This document shows, in pieces, positions 33,144 through 44,054 of a DNA stretch of 64,000 bases. The notes below the pieces were generated by a model. The model saw only the letters and a list, made by a program, of their open reading frames with translations. It made no database searches and was not told the DNA's origin. The position numbers and the translations under genes were made by a program. Source of the stretch: Apodemus sylvaticus (lineage: Eukaryota; Chordata; Mammalia; Rodentia; Muridae); contig NC_067477.1 in NCBI RefSeq assembly GCF_947179515.1, positions 120,546,562 through 120,610,561 on the forward strand. Direction: 5' to 3'. Position 1 is the first letter of the stretch. Each line of letters starts with the position of its first letter.

Positions 33144-33397
33144 CATGCTCTCACCCAGCTTCTGCTTTGTATCAAAGGTGAGGACCTTTGTGGTGAGGAC
33201 CACTCATCTGTATTATTGCTGTGGAGTCTTGGTGTAATACGTACATCTGTTTTGGCTAAATGTTGTATTTTCACCTGTCTTAATTTTTATAGTTTCAACT
33301 TTGGTCTTCTAGTATTGGTGCTTTTTGTTCAGAATCATTCTTCTACTTGGTCAGCTACAAGAAGAGAAGAGATGTGATTGCAAAGCACAGCCAGCAG

Positions 33398-33424
33398 CAG
33401 TCAGTCAGTCAGTCAGTCAGTCAG
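33398..33424. repeat. (CAGT)n microsatellite
   Basis: Nearly seven perfect copies of CAGT. Confidence 0.97.
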
Positions 33425-34862
33425 TATTATTGGCCAGCTGTCACGTCTCTCTGCGAGCCCTGTCAGCTCAGTTTGTAATGTTTCTAGGATACTTAAGGGT
33501 ATTAGCTCTGGAAAGAGGAGAAATAGGCAGATTCCAAAACTGGAGTTTTCCTGCTGCTTGTATATGATCTCCCAATAACCAGTTGATTTGTCTTTTCTCT
33601 TGAACAGTGGGACACGTTGACAATTTGCCTTTCTTCACTCGGAGTTCCCCAAGAAATTCTGTGAGGTCTCAGTTGATAGTAGCCTATGATCTGTTGGGAT
33701 TATTAACCAGTAAATTCCTTGTCAGCCTTTTCCCAGACGAGGCATATTTCACCACGACCCTGAGTGGAGACAAGTGGAAGAGAACTACAGAGCCCTGTAG
33801 GCTCTTCTGGCCCACTGAAGGGTGGGACACTTGACCCTATGTTACATGAAGCCTCATCATGATCTCGAGGGACCCAAACCGTGAGGAAAATGATGGACTT
33901 AATTGTGTGTCCAGACCATCTTTCTGTGCCACCGTTGTTTCTATTGGGTGTGTTGTTAGTGCCACCTGCTCACAGAAATGTGGGCCAGTTGATGAGCATG
34001 TGCCGCAGTCCACCCTTGCAGACCCAGGCGGACCCACGGGTCTAGGTAGCTTGGGCTATGCAGGACCATTTATCCAGTTTATACAACTAGCTGTAGTTCT
34101 ACCAGCTCAAAGCTGTGCTTGAGTCTGATGAAAAGGGTTTGGTTTTCTTTTTCTATTTTGTTTTTATAATATCCATGTCAATCTAAGTTGCTGTTTAGAT
34201 AAGACAACTCTCCTGGCCAAGAGTGAGGAATAAAATCTGGTAAGTGGATGCCACACACTTCCTGTCTGCCTGTTCATTCAGCAGGCCCTGAAGTGAAATG
34301 GCCAAGAGCCTTTGTGCTGGCAGAGGGTGCCGTGCTGTGGAAATATAGCTGGGTTTCTCACAACATGCACAAGTGCTTATGAATAGATAGATTTCAATCA
34401 GCATGTAGCTTATTCAGGCACACCCTCAAATATAGTAGCTGTATTCATTAGACAGACATTTCCACTAAACCCAGGACTATACTAATAAAAGCGAAATCCA
34501 CGTGGGCTACAGGTAGCCTTTCTTTCACTCCGTCTTTCACAGCCAAGGCCTAATAATAATCGTGGCTCGTTTGCTCTTTACCAAGAGAACTGAAAAGCTG
34601 AGGTTGGTCTTGCAGTGTTTCCTCTGTGCTTTGAGTTTGCACTGGTTGAGATGTGTGGCTTGCCGCACAGGCCATTTCGAACCTGTGCTATGTGGTTGGA
34701 TGTGCACTCCTGCTGTCGGCATGATGCACTGTCTCTTCCTCCTGACTGACAGTGTGTTTGTACCCGTAGACTGTTGTAGTTTTTCCTTTGACCTTAGGAT
34801 AGACAACCATTAATCCATTCTGTGACTCCTTTTGCAGTAGGAGTTTGACTTTCTATGGGCAA
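33425..34862. other. Intergenic, unique-looking, no assigned element
   Basis: Two consecutive + frames (33607-33834 and 33859-34122) have ordinary amino-acid composition but no domain that I recognise. No poly(A) or splice evidence links them. Confidence 0.4.
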
Positions 34863-34883
34863 TTTTTTTTTTTTTTTTTTTTT
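34863..34883. repeat. Poly(T) run
   Basis: 21 T bases with no SINE body attached on either side. Confidence 0.97.
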
Positions 34884-34929
34884 GCCTCTGCCCTGGGCTT
34901 GGCTTTGTTCAGCCAGCACTGTCCGCCTC

Positions 34930-35280
34930 CCACGTTCTTCAGAGCTAGCTGTAATTAGTTCGCTTAACACAACACCAAAAAATTTTCCCTTGCCAGTGAT
35001 GTCAGATCTGCCTTCCCTTTTATTATTCTGACTTATAAACTGCAGTGACCCGTGAGTCACCCTCACCATCTCCTGGCCCCGTGCCCACATTGTGATCTAT
35101 GAAAAGGGAGTCCTGCCAAGGGCTACAAGGCGGAAAACTGATATTATTATGGTCTTCTGAACGGTAACTCTGAGCCATTTTTTAATCTTTTGTGATGTTC
35201 TTGCCAGAAAGGGGGCGGGGACGATAATCATAGCAAAGTGAAGGAGCTGACGCACGCATTGCTAACTTTCTCCAGACAGG
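34930..35280. other. Candidate conserved non-coding element
   Basis: A repeat-free block of mixed composition with a homeodomain-like TAATTAG (34952-34958) and a GC box (gggggcgggg, 35211-35220). The candidacy is inference only; conservation cannot be seen from one genome. Confidence 0.2.
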
Positions 35281-35879
35281 GGGCTCAAGTGGCTCTCAGT
35301 ATCTATAGAGAATCAGTGCTGCTTACAGGCCGAGGTGTGCTTTCTGGAGGCTCTTGTCACCACAAGGCTCAGAGACTCATAACCTCTCTGGCCTGCGTCT
35401 TCATCCACAGCCTTGTATAGCAGTCATATAATAACATCTGTCAAGAAGAGGCATCGGGGTTAATGAAAATATGCAACAGAAAAACAGTGCAAGTAAGAAA
35501 TCATTTGATGATAACCACCGGCAGAGCCCTAGCTGCAGACTCCTAGGGCTCCCCATGATGTCCAGTGCTGCAAAGCCCTGCTGCTCTCCAGGTTGCCGTC
35601 TGTAGCAAGCATTCCCTTGTTTCTGGGCTGAGGGCGAGGCTAAGGGAAGGGGCAGTGGAGAATGATGGATGTTTTTATAGGTAAAGGAAAAAGGCAACCA
35701 AGATAGAAAGGTAAAGGTAAAGGGTGTTAGGGATGGATGGTCAGAAGGGAGAAGAGACCAAGGATGGAGAGGCGTGTCAAAGCCTGGTGTGGCATGTGGG
35801 GCAGTGCCATGGCAGGCCCGTTAGTTTGTACAGCTCATGTGTAACAGGTTTCTCTAAGGTGAAGAGGGTAATTGACTGC
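35281..35879. other. Intergenic, nothing recognised
   Basis: No repeat, RNA gene or coding signal was recognised. Confidence 0.45.
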
Positions 35880-36065
35880 CTGGATTAAGTAGACTGAAAG
35901 CCCAGCTCTTATCGCTTCCTAGCTGTGGCCACAGTGGAGCCCCCGAACCTCCCCAAGCCTCAGTCTCCTCAACTGTGAAACACTCATCTCCACCTTTGCC
36001 AGCCAGCCAGCTAGAGCTATCCGATGACTTATGTGAAGTTCTCTATGAGCAGATGAGATGAGGAA
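35880..36065 (+). mobile_element. MIR SINE
   Basis: 'cgcttcctagctgtggccac', 'aagcctcagtctcctcaact' and 'tatgtgaagttctctatgag' follow MIR order. Confidence 0.75.
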
Positions 36066-36362
36066 CCATGTAATTGAAACGGGCATTGCTGATGATCTGT
36101 CAGCTCTCGGGGATCGTGAAGTCCCTGGATGGGGGTGACCAGCAGTGGGGCTCCAGTTTCTATAATCCCTGGTGTGTGTTAGGGGTGCAGGGGGTGGTCA
36201 TAGTCCAGTATTTTGAGAAACTGAGTATCTCAGTTGTCTGTGTGGCTTCAACACTACTTATTGAAATCATCGGCCTCTAGGAAGTCTGGTGCCAGGGCTG
36301 ATAAAGCAGTCTTAGTAATTCTACAGCTGCTTGGCCAGAGACAGGCTTATGTCTCAGCAGTG
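36066..36362. other. Intergenic, nothing recognised
   Basis: Just under 300 bases of unique-looking sequence before the pyrimidine tract. Confidence 0.4.
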
Positions 36363-36475
36363 CCCCCCCCTTTCCCCCTCTTCCTCCCCCTCTTTCTATC
36401 TTTCCCTCCCTCCCCCTCCTCCCTCCTTCCCTCCCTGTCCCTCTCCCTCTCTCTCATCTCCTCCCACTCTTTTTG
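36363..36475. repeat. Pyrimidine-rich (CCCT/CT)n tract
   Basis: About 110 bases of almost pure C and T on the + strand. Confidence 0.92.
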
Positions 36476-36782
36476 AAGCCCCTCTTCCTAACTAGACACC
36501 CACTTTCATATCTTGTTTAACAACCCACTGAATTTAATTAAGGTTACTTACAGTCACGTGGGTGTGAGGTTATTTACTGAAGAGTGGGTAACTTACCAGT
36601 GCCTATGTCACTGAAGAAAATGACTTCTAGTCTGTCACTCAGCAGCCATTAGCTGTCAGTAGCTCCCCAGAGAGGGTGGGGCCTCTGAGCCCCTCCACTA
36701 CACCATGCTGGTTGTTGACAGAGACAATTGTTTAAAAGACTGGACTACATTCAAGTTAGAAGTCATTTAAAGACATGACAAG

Positions 36783-36892
36783 GAGCCAGGTGTGGTGGCC
36801 CAGTCCTGTAATCCCAGCTCTTGGGAGGCTGGCTGAAACGGGGGGGATTAGACATTTGAGATCAGCCTAGGCTACCTGGGGGAGATGTTCAG
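36783..36892 (+). mobile_element. Old B1 SINE, sense
   Basis: 'agccaggtgtggtggcccag', 'tcctgtaatcccagctcttg' and 'gagatcagcctaggctacct' match a diverged B1. Confidence 0.8.
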
Positions 36893-37009
36893 CGCCAGAG
36901 AGAGTGTGAGGTGCTTGTGTGTGCCTGATATTTATAAGCCAATAAAAAGAAAGAAAACCAAACAACCCAACTAAAAAAATCGAGCATTGTGCTAAAGGAA
37001 GTAGCCAAA

Positions 37010-37660
37010 TAAAAATACAAAACAAGTGCTTAGACTCAACTTGAGTCATGAAATTAAAATCAGAGGTGCCCGCAGACTCTATCAGTGACTAATGGTAGGT
37101 AGGGGTAGCGCCTGCTCTGTGCTCCTGAGAAAGGAAAGTGACTGCTGGGAATGACAGTGTGATACAAGCACTCCATAGAAAGCCCTGCCTTAGTTTTGAA
37201 GATATGCATACCCTGTAGCCCACCAGTTTTACTATAGACACACACAAGCGCAGATGAGTCCTTATGTGGACCATAGCTCTCACAGAGGCGTGTCTGAAGC
37301 AGCATTGTCGGTCAGAAGCCCCAGATTGAAGCCAACCTTCGCCTGTTGAATAGTTTACATCCATGACAATGAATTCCCTACGGCCCCAGCACCATGGGTG
37401 GATTTCTCAACATCCAGCGTGCAGTTTTTCTTTCTCCCCAGAACATAACAGAAGCTCTAAGAACGGTGGAATTAAGCTACATTATTTACTGCCAACTGCT
37501 TGGTGTTAAGTCAGTAAAGAAGGAGAGGCAGTGATTACCACAGGGTGAGACTGATTGCTCTTGTGGGTTCAAGTGGGTGTTGGCCTGAGGTACATAAAGG
37601 GCTCTGGGGAGTAGCTAAGTCACCTTCATTAACTGGGTGGTGGTTAATGTGGTTCTTTTG
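37010..37660 (+). mobile_element. Possible ancient L1M 3' region, sense
   Basis: 'agcagcattgtcggtcagaa' with 'cgcctgttgaatagtttaca', then 'gtgattaccacagggtgaga', follows the order of old L1 ORF2 ends and 3' UTRs. Divergence is high. Confidence 0.35.
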
Positions 37661-39379
37661 CTGTGAGTCATTGAGCTGAATGGTTTTGTTCAGTGCCTTG
37701 TTCCAAACGTGTATTGTGTTCACAGCGGAAAACTCCAACTGTGAGCAGCCGTGTGGCCACACTTAGTATGATCTCTGGAGTGTGGTACACACAGCCCCAT
37801 CCCCACCTGTCTGCCTGTTTTTCTGTCTCTGAATGTCTGCCCCCGCCAACCCCCACACCTCTTATTTTAGAGAAAGTGTATGGCTTTTTATAAGTGAGGT
37901 TTGACAATAAAAACCCAAACTGTACTGCATAAAACCTTAATCCCTCCATTCGCCCCTACCACCAAGCACCTCCTTAAAAAGAATAACATCGCACAACTCT
38001 AAGTTGGTTACTCCCAGGCACAACTTGTGCTGTTTGACACTGTACTCTAAAGTCTTTGCTGCTTTGGTGTCTTTGAGTCCAGAGCCGATGCCTGTCCACA
38101 TTGGTGTCTGGGGAAATGCTGGGGCTAGCCTCGGAGGCTGGGCCTTTCTCACAGACTGAGTGTGCTTATCTTGCTGACTGGAGCCAGCTTCTCACATTTC
38201 TTAAAAAGTGTGGTGTTGACATGTTTAATATCCTGTGGCGTTTCCACCAGGCTCTGTAGTGTGATGGAAGAAGTCAGTGATAATGTCTGAAGGCCAAGGT
38301 GACTAGCAAGGCCACGAGACACTCTGCTTCATGGCTCTGGCTGGGTGGTAACTCTTGCCTGAGCTGTCTGAGAAGTTACTGATAGGTGTATCTAGCAGGA
38401 TCCACAAAACACCTGTTACAGGGACAGCGCTTATGTGTGCCTGGATCTTGAACATCAACCAAAAAGGTAAAATTTTACTCACAACCACATAAGGGATGAT
38501 AAATTAAAGACCAGTGCATTACACAAAGGGAAAAGATAACCCTAAGGTTTGAGGCTTTTCTGGAAGAATCCCAAGAATGTACATGGTAGTGCCTCAGGAT
38601 AACCCCCACTAAGCTAGTGACCTGTAGATCAAAGGCACTGTGTTTTTATGAATTGTCACCGACGCTCATCCCACTGCCCTCCGTCTCGCTGTCCCTCTTC
38701 CATCTGTCCTAACAATTTTCCTCCCAGAGTCCCAAATCAGTCCCGACAGCATTTGCTTTCCCGTCTTCAGGAATGTAGCTGGCACGTTCTTTATGTGAAG
38801 GAAGTACCCCTGGGAAGGCTATGAACCAGACGGAGAGAAGACTGTCTGATTTCATCCACACAGAACTGCAGTGTCCAGGCCCTGAGTAGGGCTGAGGATC
38901 TGAATGGAAGCAGGCTGGCAGAGCTTCGTTCTGCCAACAGCCATGCATGCTGTGAGGTGGAACTCTGTAGTTGCCCATACAACAGAGCCCCATTGAACTC
39001 TCTCTGAGGCAGTACTCACAGACACAACTTTTAATTCTCGACTAACATAAACTGCTTTCCCTGCACAGATCCCAAGATCTATCAGTTCACTTGGCCATAA
39101 TTATTTGAAAATTCCTCATCACTTCACTATGAATTTTGTGAATTTCACTAGGAATTCTGTGAAATACTGAAATGACAGGCCTCCAGAGATGTCACCAAGA
39201 GACCCCTGTCTCCTGTATTTACAGTCCTGTGCAAACCCCTTTCCTTGAGGATGTTGGTTTTGCAATAAAATCTTGGCAATGCTGAGAGAATGTCCCCCTA
39301 ATGTGATGAGAGACTCCACAGCTCCCTGTCTGCCTTTGGTAAAACAAGGCACCATGGTGGAGAGGCAACCTCCAAAGCC
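37661..39379. other. Intergenic, nothing recognised
   Basis: 1.7 kb of unique-looking sequence with no open frame longer than 94 codons and no recognised repeat. Confidence 0.45.
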
Positions 39380-39650
39380 CAGAAGAAGGCAAGGATTTTC
39401 CTCCTAGAATCCCATGGTGCATCAAAGTCCCATGGTGTGTTGACCAAATCGTTCCAGCAAGCACTTCACAGAGCAAATCTACTCCAAGTTGAGCCTTCCA
39501 TCAAGAGCCTAGCCCTGAGTGACACCTTGATGGCAGCTTTGTGAGACTCTGTGAAATAAGAGCTGCCCCAGGACTCAAAAACAGAGGTAATAGATGTATT
39601 GTTTTAAGTCGCTTAGCAGCATGTTACAAAGCAATAGATAATGCCCCTTA
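39380..39650 (+). mobile_element. MaLR-type LTR remnant (MLT1/MST-like)
   Basis: The 3' half has 'gagtgacaccttgatggcag', 'attgttttaagtcgcttagc' and 'gttacaaagcaatagataat', the typical end of mammalian MaLR LTRs. Old, non-coding, no internal region attached. Confidence 0.65.
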
Positions 39651-39800
39651 TGATATATTCCTTAATAGTCATTAACAGCTGCAGGGTTATGTTGTACAAT
39701 TCAACTGTGGTGCATATTAACCTCAGTGTGCTTTTGTTGTGTGGCCTGTTACATCGCAGTCTGTCATCTTTGGAGTTACAGGAGAACTGACTGTAGCATT

Positions 39801-40049
39801 AAGAATCTTGTGTAGAGCGGGAGGGATGGCTCTGCAGTTAAGAGCACAGACTGCCCTTCCAGAGGTCCTGAGTTCAATTCCCAGAACCACAGTGGTAGCT
39901 CACAATCATCTGTAATTGAATCTGATGTCCTCTTCTGGTGTGTCTGAAGACAGGGACAGTGTACTCACATATTTAAAAGAAAAAGAAAAAAGAAGCAGAG
40001 GCTCTTTGATGTTTTGTTTCTTAAAAAACAGAAAAGAATCTTGTGTAGA
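39801..40049 (+). mobile_element. B2 SINE with long purine tail and target duplication, sense
   Basis: Perfect 16-bp duplications AAGAATCTTGTGTAGA lie at 39801-39816 and 40034-40049. The body runs from 'gagcgggagggatggctctg' to 'agtgtactcacatatttaaa'. It is followed by an A/G-rich tail and about 40 extra bases before the second duplication. Confidence 0.95.
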
Positions 40050-40584
40050 ACACAGCTCTCTCTCTCTGGTTATATCATGACTCTGCTTCAAGACCCTCTG
40101 CAGTTTCCCGAGGCACAGGCTTTTCTGTACATGTGCACTGTGGCTCTGAACCACTGCCCTGAGCTGCCAGTCAGACAGCAGCGCTTGGCTAAGCCCTGAC
40201 AGCAGCACCAGTGTGAGAAAGGACAGGGGGCTGAGTGGGGAGACCTTGGCGGAGTGCCCTTCCTTACACTCACTCGCTGATAGTAACCACCCTGCCCCTC
40301 CCTGAACCACGGAAGAATCCATCTTTCACCCAGGCCACCACAACCTAAAACAAAAGTATATCTTCAAGGACATCTGCCCAGCAACTGTCTGTTCATTGTG
40401 GCCAAAGATTATTGTTTCAAAATATCTGATGTAACGCCTCATTTTTGTCTTGGAAACCTCTCCTTGACCTCGCCTCCTTGACCATGCCCATTGTTGACCG
40501 TGGCACACACACTCCAATCCAGGCATGTCACTCTCTCCAAGTAATGCCAGTGTTTTTGATAACCTCCCTGATTGTGTTTCTTCA
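40050..40584. other. Intergenic, nothing recognised
   Basis: Unique-looking sequence between two B2-type insertions. No coding or RNA signal. Confidence 0.45.
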
Positions 40585-40733
40585 TTTTTAAAAAAACATT
40601 GATTTATTTATTTAATGTATATGAGTACACTGTAGCTGTACTGATGGTTGTGAGCCATCATGTGGTTGCTAGGGATTGAATTCAGGACCTCTGCTCGCTT
40701 CAGTCAAACCCCACTCACTCCAGGCCTAAAGAT

Positions 40734-40768
<35 letters not shown>

Positions 40769-40930
40769 TTATTGTTGTTATATCTAAGTACACTGTAGCT
40801 GTCTTCAGACACACCAGAAGAAGGTGTCAGATCTCATTACGGATGGTTGTGAGCCACCATGTGGTTGCTGGGATTTGAACTCCGGAAGAGCAGTCAGTGC
40901 TCATAACCGCTGAGCTATCTCTCCAGCCCG
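40585..40930 (-). mobile_element. Two B2-type SINEs in tandem, antisense, separated by (TTTA)n
   Basis: The first copy (about 40590-40725) contains 'gatggttgtgagccatcatg'. The second (about 40770-40930) contains 'gatggttgtgagccaccatg' and ends 'gctgagctatctctccagcc'. A (TTTA)n tract at 40732-40768 is the reversed tail of the second copy. Confidence 0.85.
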
Positions 40931-41335
40931 TTTCTTCATCTTTTAAAATGACACGACCTTCACCATGTTCTCTCTTCCCTTTGTCACCTCTTGTCTGCAG
41001 TGGAGAACCCACTTCTTCAAGATTGCCCCTTCCATGTTTCTCCAGGCCCCCTAAGCCAGATGTTGTGTCCCCTCTTTCTAACCCTCCCACGGCACTTTGG
41101 TTTTGCTTTGAATGGTATCTTATTCTGACCGTCATCCTAAGCGGCCTCCCACCCTGTCTCCGGTTCTGCCTCGTCTAGTCATGCAAGCGAAAGTAAAGGC
41201 TCTTTGAGGATGGAACTGTTGCCCCTCATTCCCTGTGTGGCCCAGTCCACATGAAACAGTTTGCTCAGGACTCTACAGTCAAAACTTGAAGAGTCCAGAT
41301 GCTGGAGACTCACCAGCCTTTGGCGGATCCACTGT
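40931..41335. other. Intergenic, nothing recognised
   Basis: Unique-looking sequence. The + frame at 40897-41178 starts inside the B2 copy. Confidence 0.45.
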
Positions 41336-41339
41336 CACT

Positions 41340-41455
41340 TAATGAATGCTAAAGAGCATCTTCTGTGGGTCAGGCCCTGTGCTTTCTACTTAGGGCACAA
41401 AAATCACTACAAAGTGTTCCTGCCCTAATGAATATTTAGGTCTAATGTGACTCCA
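41340..41455 (+). mobile_element. L2/MIR-type fragment
   Basis: 'tgtgggtcaggccctgtgct' and 'agtgttcctgccctaatgaa' follow the L2 3' order (size-increase and 'ccctgccctcaaggagctc' blocks). Confidence 0.5.
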
Positions 41456-41490
41456 AACACTAGATTGTAATAGTCCAAAGTCATGAGTGC

Positions 41491-41801
41491 AGAGACCCTG
41501 TTACCCACTGTCTACAAGCCATTCAGAGACCCCATTACCTTCTACCTATGAGCCATTCACAGACCCTGTTACCCACTGGTCTATAAGCCATTCACAGAGC
41601 CGGGTGGCGCACGCCTTTAATGCCAGCACTTGGGAGGCAGAGGCAGGCAGATTTCTGAGTTCGAGGCCAGTCTGGTCTACAGAGTGAGTTCCAGGACTGT
41701 GAGCCAGAGCTACACAGAGAAACTCTGTCTCCAAAAAAACAATCACAGACCCTGTTACCCACTGTCTACAAGCCATTCACAGACCCAGTTATCCGTTGTC
41801 T
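41491..41801. repeat. 34-bp minisatellite (about 5.4 copies), split by a B1
   Basis: The unit reads roughly AGAGACCCTGTTACCCACTG then TCTACAAGCCATTC. Copies start at 41491, 41525, 41559, 41594 (interrupted and resumed at about 41745) and 41779. Copy-to-copy differences are a few substitutions and one extra G in the third copy. Confidence 0.93.
41599..41742 (+). mobile_element. B1 SINE inserted in the 34-bp minisatellite, sense
   Basis: The body runs from 'gccgggtggcgcacgccttt' to 'gaaactctgtctccaaaaaa', with the mouse-type 'gatttctgagttcgaggcc'. Short target duplications TCACAGA flank it at 41592-41598 and 41743-41749. It has about nine extra bases ('tgtgagcca' region) relative to the usual body. 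Confidence 0.95.
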
Positions 41802-41893
41802 TATTTGACATAGCCTAGAGAGGAAGGGATGAGTTATATCAAATTGCAGTTATCCAGGAATCAAGGTATAAAAATCCAATCTTGTCTACTTGA

Positions 41894-41919
41894 GTGTGTG
41901 TGTGTGTGTGTGTGTGTGT
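41894..41919. repeat. (TG)n microsatellite
   Basis: About 13 perfect TG dinucleotides. Confidence 0.97.
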
Positions 41920-42221
41920 TCGCATTTCTCTTTTTTCCTTTCTACCCTGACTGCCTTGCCAGCTGCCCTGTCTGTTAGGTCTTATGATGAATGAGGCACC
42001 GCCCTTCCTTCCCGGGGTCAGCGGAGGGTATCGGGACAAAGGTCAGATGCGGCTCCTAGGAGCTGGTTAATAAAATGGAATCCAAAGTGTGTGACGAATT
42101 CCAAATGTAGGAAAGCTTCTGATCTTAATTTAATAATTATTTTTGATTAAAAACTTTTCTCTTCCCTCCCAAACCCTGCCAAGAGATGACATCATTCCTC
42201 TAGGTATTTTCCTTTTAAATG

Positions 42222-42247
42222 GTGTGTGTGTGTGTGTGTGGGGGGGG
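42222..42247. repeat. (TG)n followed by poly(G)
   Basis: About nine TG units run into seven or more G bases. Confidence 0.95.
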
Positions 42248-42254
42248 TTATGTC

Positions 42255-42890
42255 ATTGTGTGTGTGTTGAGGTGAGAGGGCAAACTTAGATGTTAGCTTT
42301 TAACTTCTTTGAGGCTAGATCTCTTGTTTGCTATTATATATGCCAGGCCAGCTGGCCCATGGGTTTCTGGGCATTCTCCTGCCTCTGTCCCTTCAATCAG
42401 TGTAGGAGCAGTGGGATTGCAGATGTACTACGTACTGTGCCTGGGCTTTCCATGGACTCTTGTCTTAGCTGGGCTTCTGGTGCTGCAGTTAGACACCGTG
42501 GCGTTTACTTGGTTTACACTTCCACCTCACAATGATCCTCAGAGTAAGTCAGGACAGGTAGGCAAACAGCAGGAACATGGAGAAGCGCTGCATCTCGGCT
42601 CGCTCCTCACAGCTTGCTCAGCCTGTTTTCTTATAGAACCCAGGACCACCAGCCCAGGGACGGCACCACCCACAATGGAGTCCCATCAACCACTAATTAA
42701 GGAAATGTTCTACAAGCTTGCCAGCAACCCAGTCTTATGCAGGCATTTTCAGAACTGAGGTTCCCTCCTCTCAAATGCCTTCAACTTGAGTTGACAGAAA
42801 GCTAGCCAGCATGGTTCTAAAGAGTCAAACTCGGGTACTTACACGTGCATGACAAGTGCCCTACCCACTGAGCCATCTCCACAGCCCCTC
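42255..42890 (-). mobile_element. B4-like composite SINE, antisense, split by a rodent repeat
   Basis: The left part (about 42255-42465) has 'gccaggccagctggcccatg' and 'agcagtgggattgcagatgt'. The right part (about 42816-42890) has 'gagtcaaactcgggtactta' and 'cccactgagccatctccaca'. The two halves fit one B4-like element interrupted by the repeat at 42466-42815. Confidence 0.6.
42466..42815 (+). mobile_element. Rodent URR1/RMER-type repeat inside the B4-like SINE
   Basis: 'cttgtcttagctgggcttct', 'cttgctcagcctgttttctt', 'accaccagcccagggacggc' and 'gagttgacagaaagctagcc' match the element at 54836-55250 in order and orientation. Confidence 0.75.
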
Positions 42891-43009
42891 TCTCTGGGTC
42901 TGTTCATTGAACTTCAGAGCTAAGTGCTCATTGGTCACCCAGTCCAGAAGAAGAAGGACAGGGCAAGAGCCTGTGCGCCTTCATTTCCTTAGTGATCAGT
43001 GTTAAGATT

Positions 43010-43205
43010 CCACTTGTGGTCTACCATGAGACTAGGGCAGCCGCTACATCTGGGTCCTGTGTCTACAAACTGCTCTCCGCGAGTTCCAGGGTCATGCTGT
43101 GCCCTTGCTGTGGTCTTTCAAGCTGCCTTAGCTGTAAGATGGGATAAAAGCACACATCATTCCTGGAGCTGTATGAAGATGTTCATGTGAGTATATAAGA
43201 ACTGT
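43010..43205 (+). mobile_element. Probable MIR SINE
   Basis: 'tgcccttgctgtggtctttc', 'aagctgccttagctgtaaga' and 'agatgttcatgtgagtatat' resemble a diverged MIR. Confidence 0.5.
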
Positions 43206-44054
43206 TTATTTCCAACCCACACATCCAACTACCACGACATATTTACCTTTTAAAGGTCAATTTTAGAACAGGTATGGGGAAACATACCCAGAGGAGGATC
43301 TGACAGGAGGATCTTGGTTTCTGAGTCAGCTGGGCCTCTCCAGTGAGACCCTGGAAAAACAAAAGATCAGACCCTTCTCCGTTGGTCCTGGCTGCATGTC
43401 ACTGTTGTCCCTGTGGATGCGGTTGAGAACATTTATTCATTGTATCTCTACTTAAAGGTGTTCTCTGGAATGCTCTCATTTTCTCCAGATTACCTTGAGA
43501 AAGACAAGGGTATTTGTGTTGGCACAAACTGCCAAGAGAGAACATGGGTATGGGTGGAACATATATCCAGTTATAGAGGAAGAGGTGAATATTTTTGGCT
43601 TACAAATTGATTTTCCTTTGCTATTATTCTCAGGCCAAGGAAGCCCCAATTACTTCAGGACTTTCCTGGAGTAATTAATTCACCTGGATGGTTTTCCTCT
43701 CCTCCCTTCCTGTGGGTCCCTCCTCAGGAACTCGGTCTTCATTACCCAGAGATTGTGAAGCCAGGGAGCGCCTGCTCCAGAAAGAGGCTGCACAGGGGCT
43801 AAAGGAGAAGGAGAGCACACTGTGCGCTCTCACTCTCTGTCTCGGGTCCTGTCTGAGGATGCTCTGTCCCAGGCAGATTTTGGAAATGTCCACAGAGGAA
43901 GAAGGGCACTGGGAAGGAGAGGGGTCACAGGGCGCTGAATGGACAAAGGCCTCACAAGTGGAATTTGCTTTAAATACCAAAAGTCATAGCAGAATCCGGA
44001 ATGGTTCGGTGGCATTGAGGACATAGAAGCATGGAGAGGCAGCCCAGGTCAGTC
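43206..44054. other. Intergenic, nothing recognised
   Basis: The overlapping frames near 43675-44026 on both strands show no domain. Confidence 0.45.

Noticed and set aside
41491..41801. Regular 34-bp repeats that could suggest a CRISPR array
   Set aside because: The units are directly head to tail with no unique spacers, a SINE interrupts them, and the context is mammalian. It is a minisatellite.
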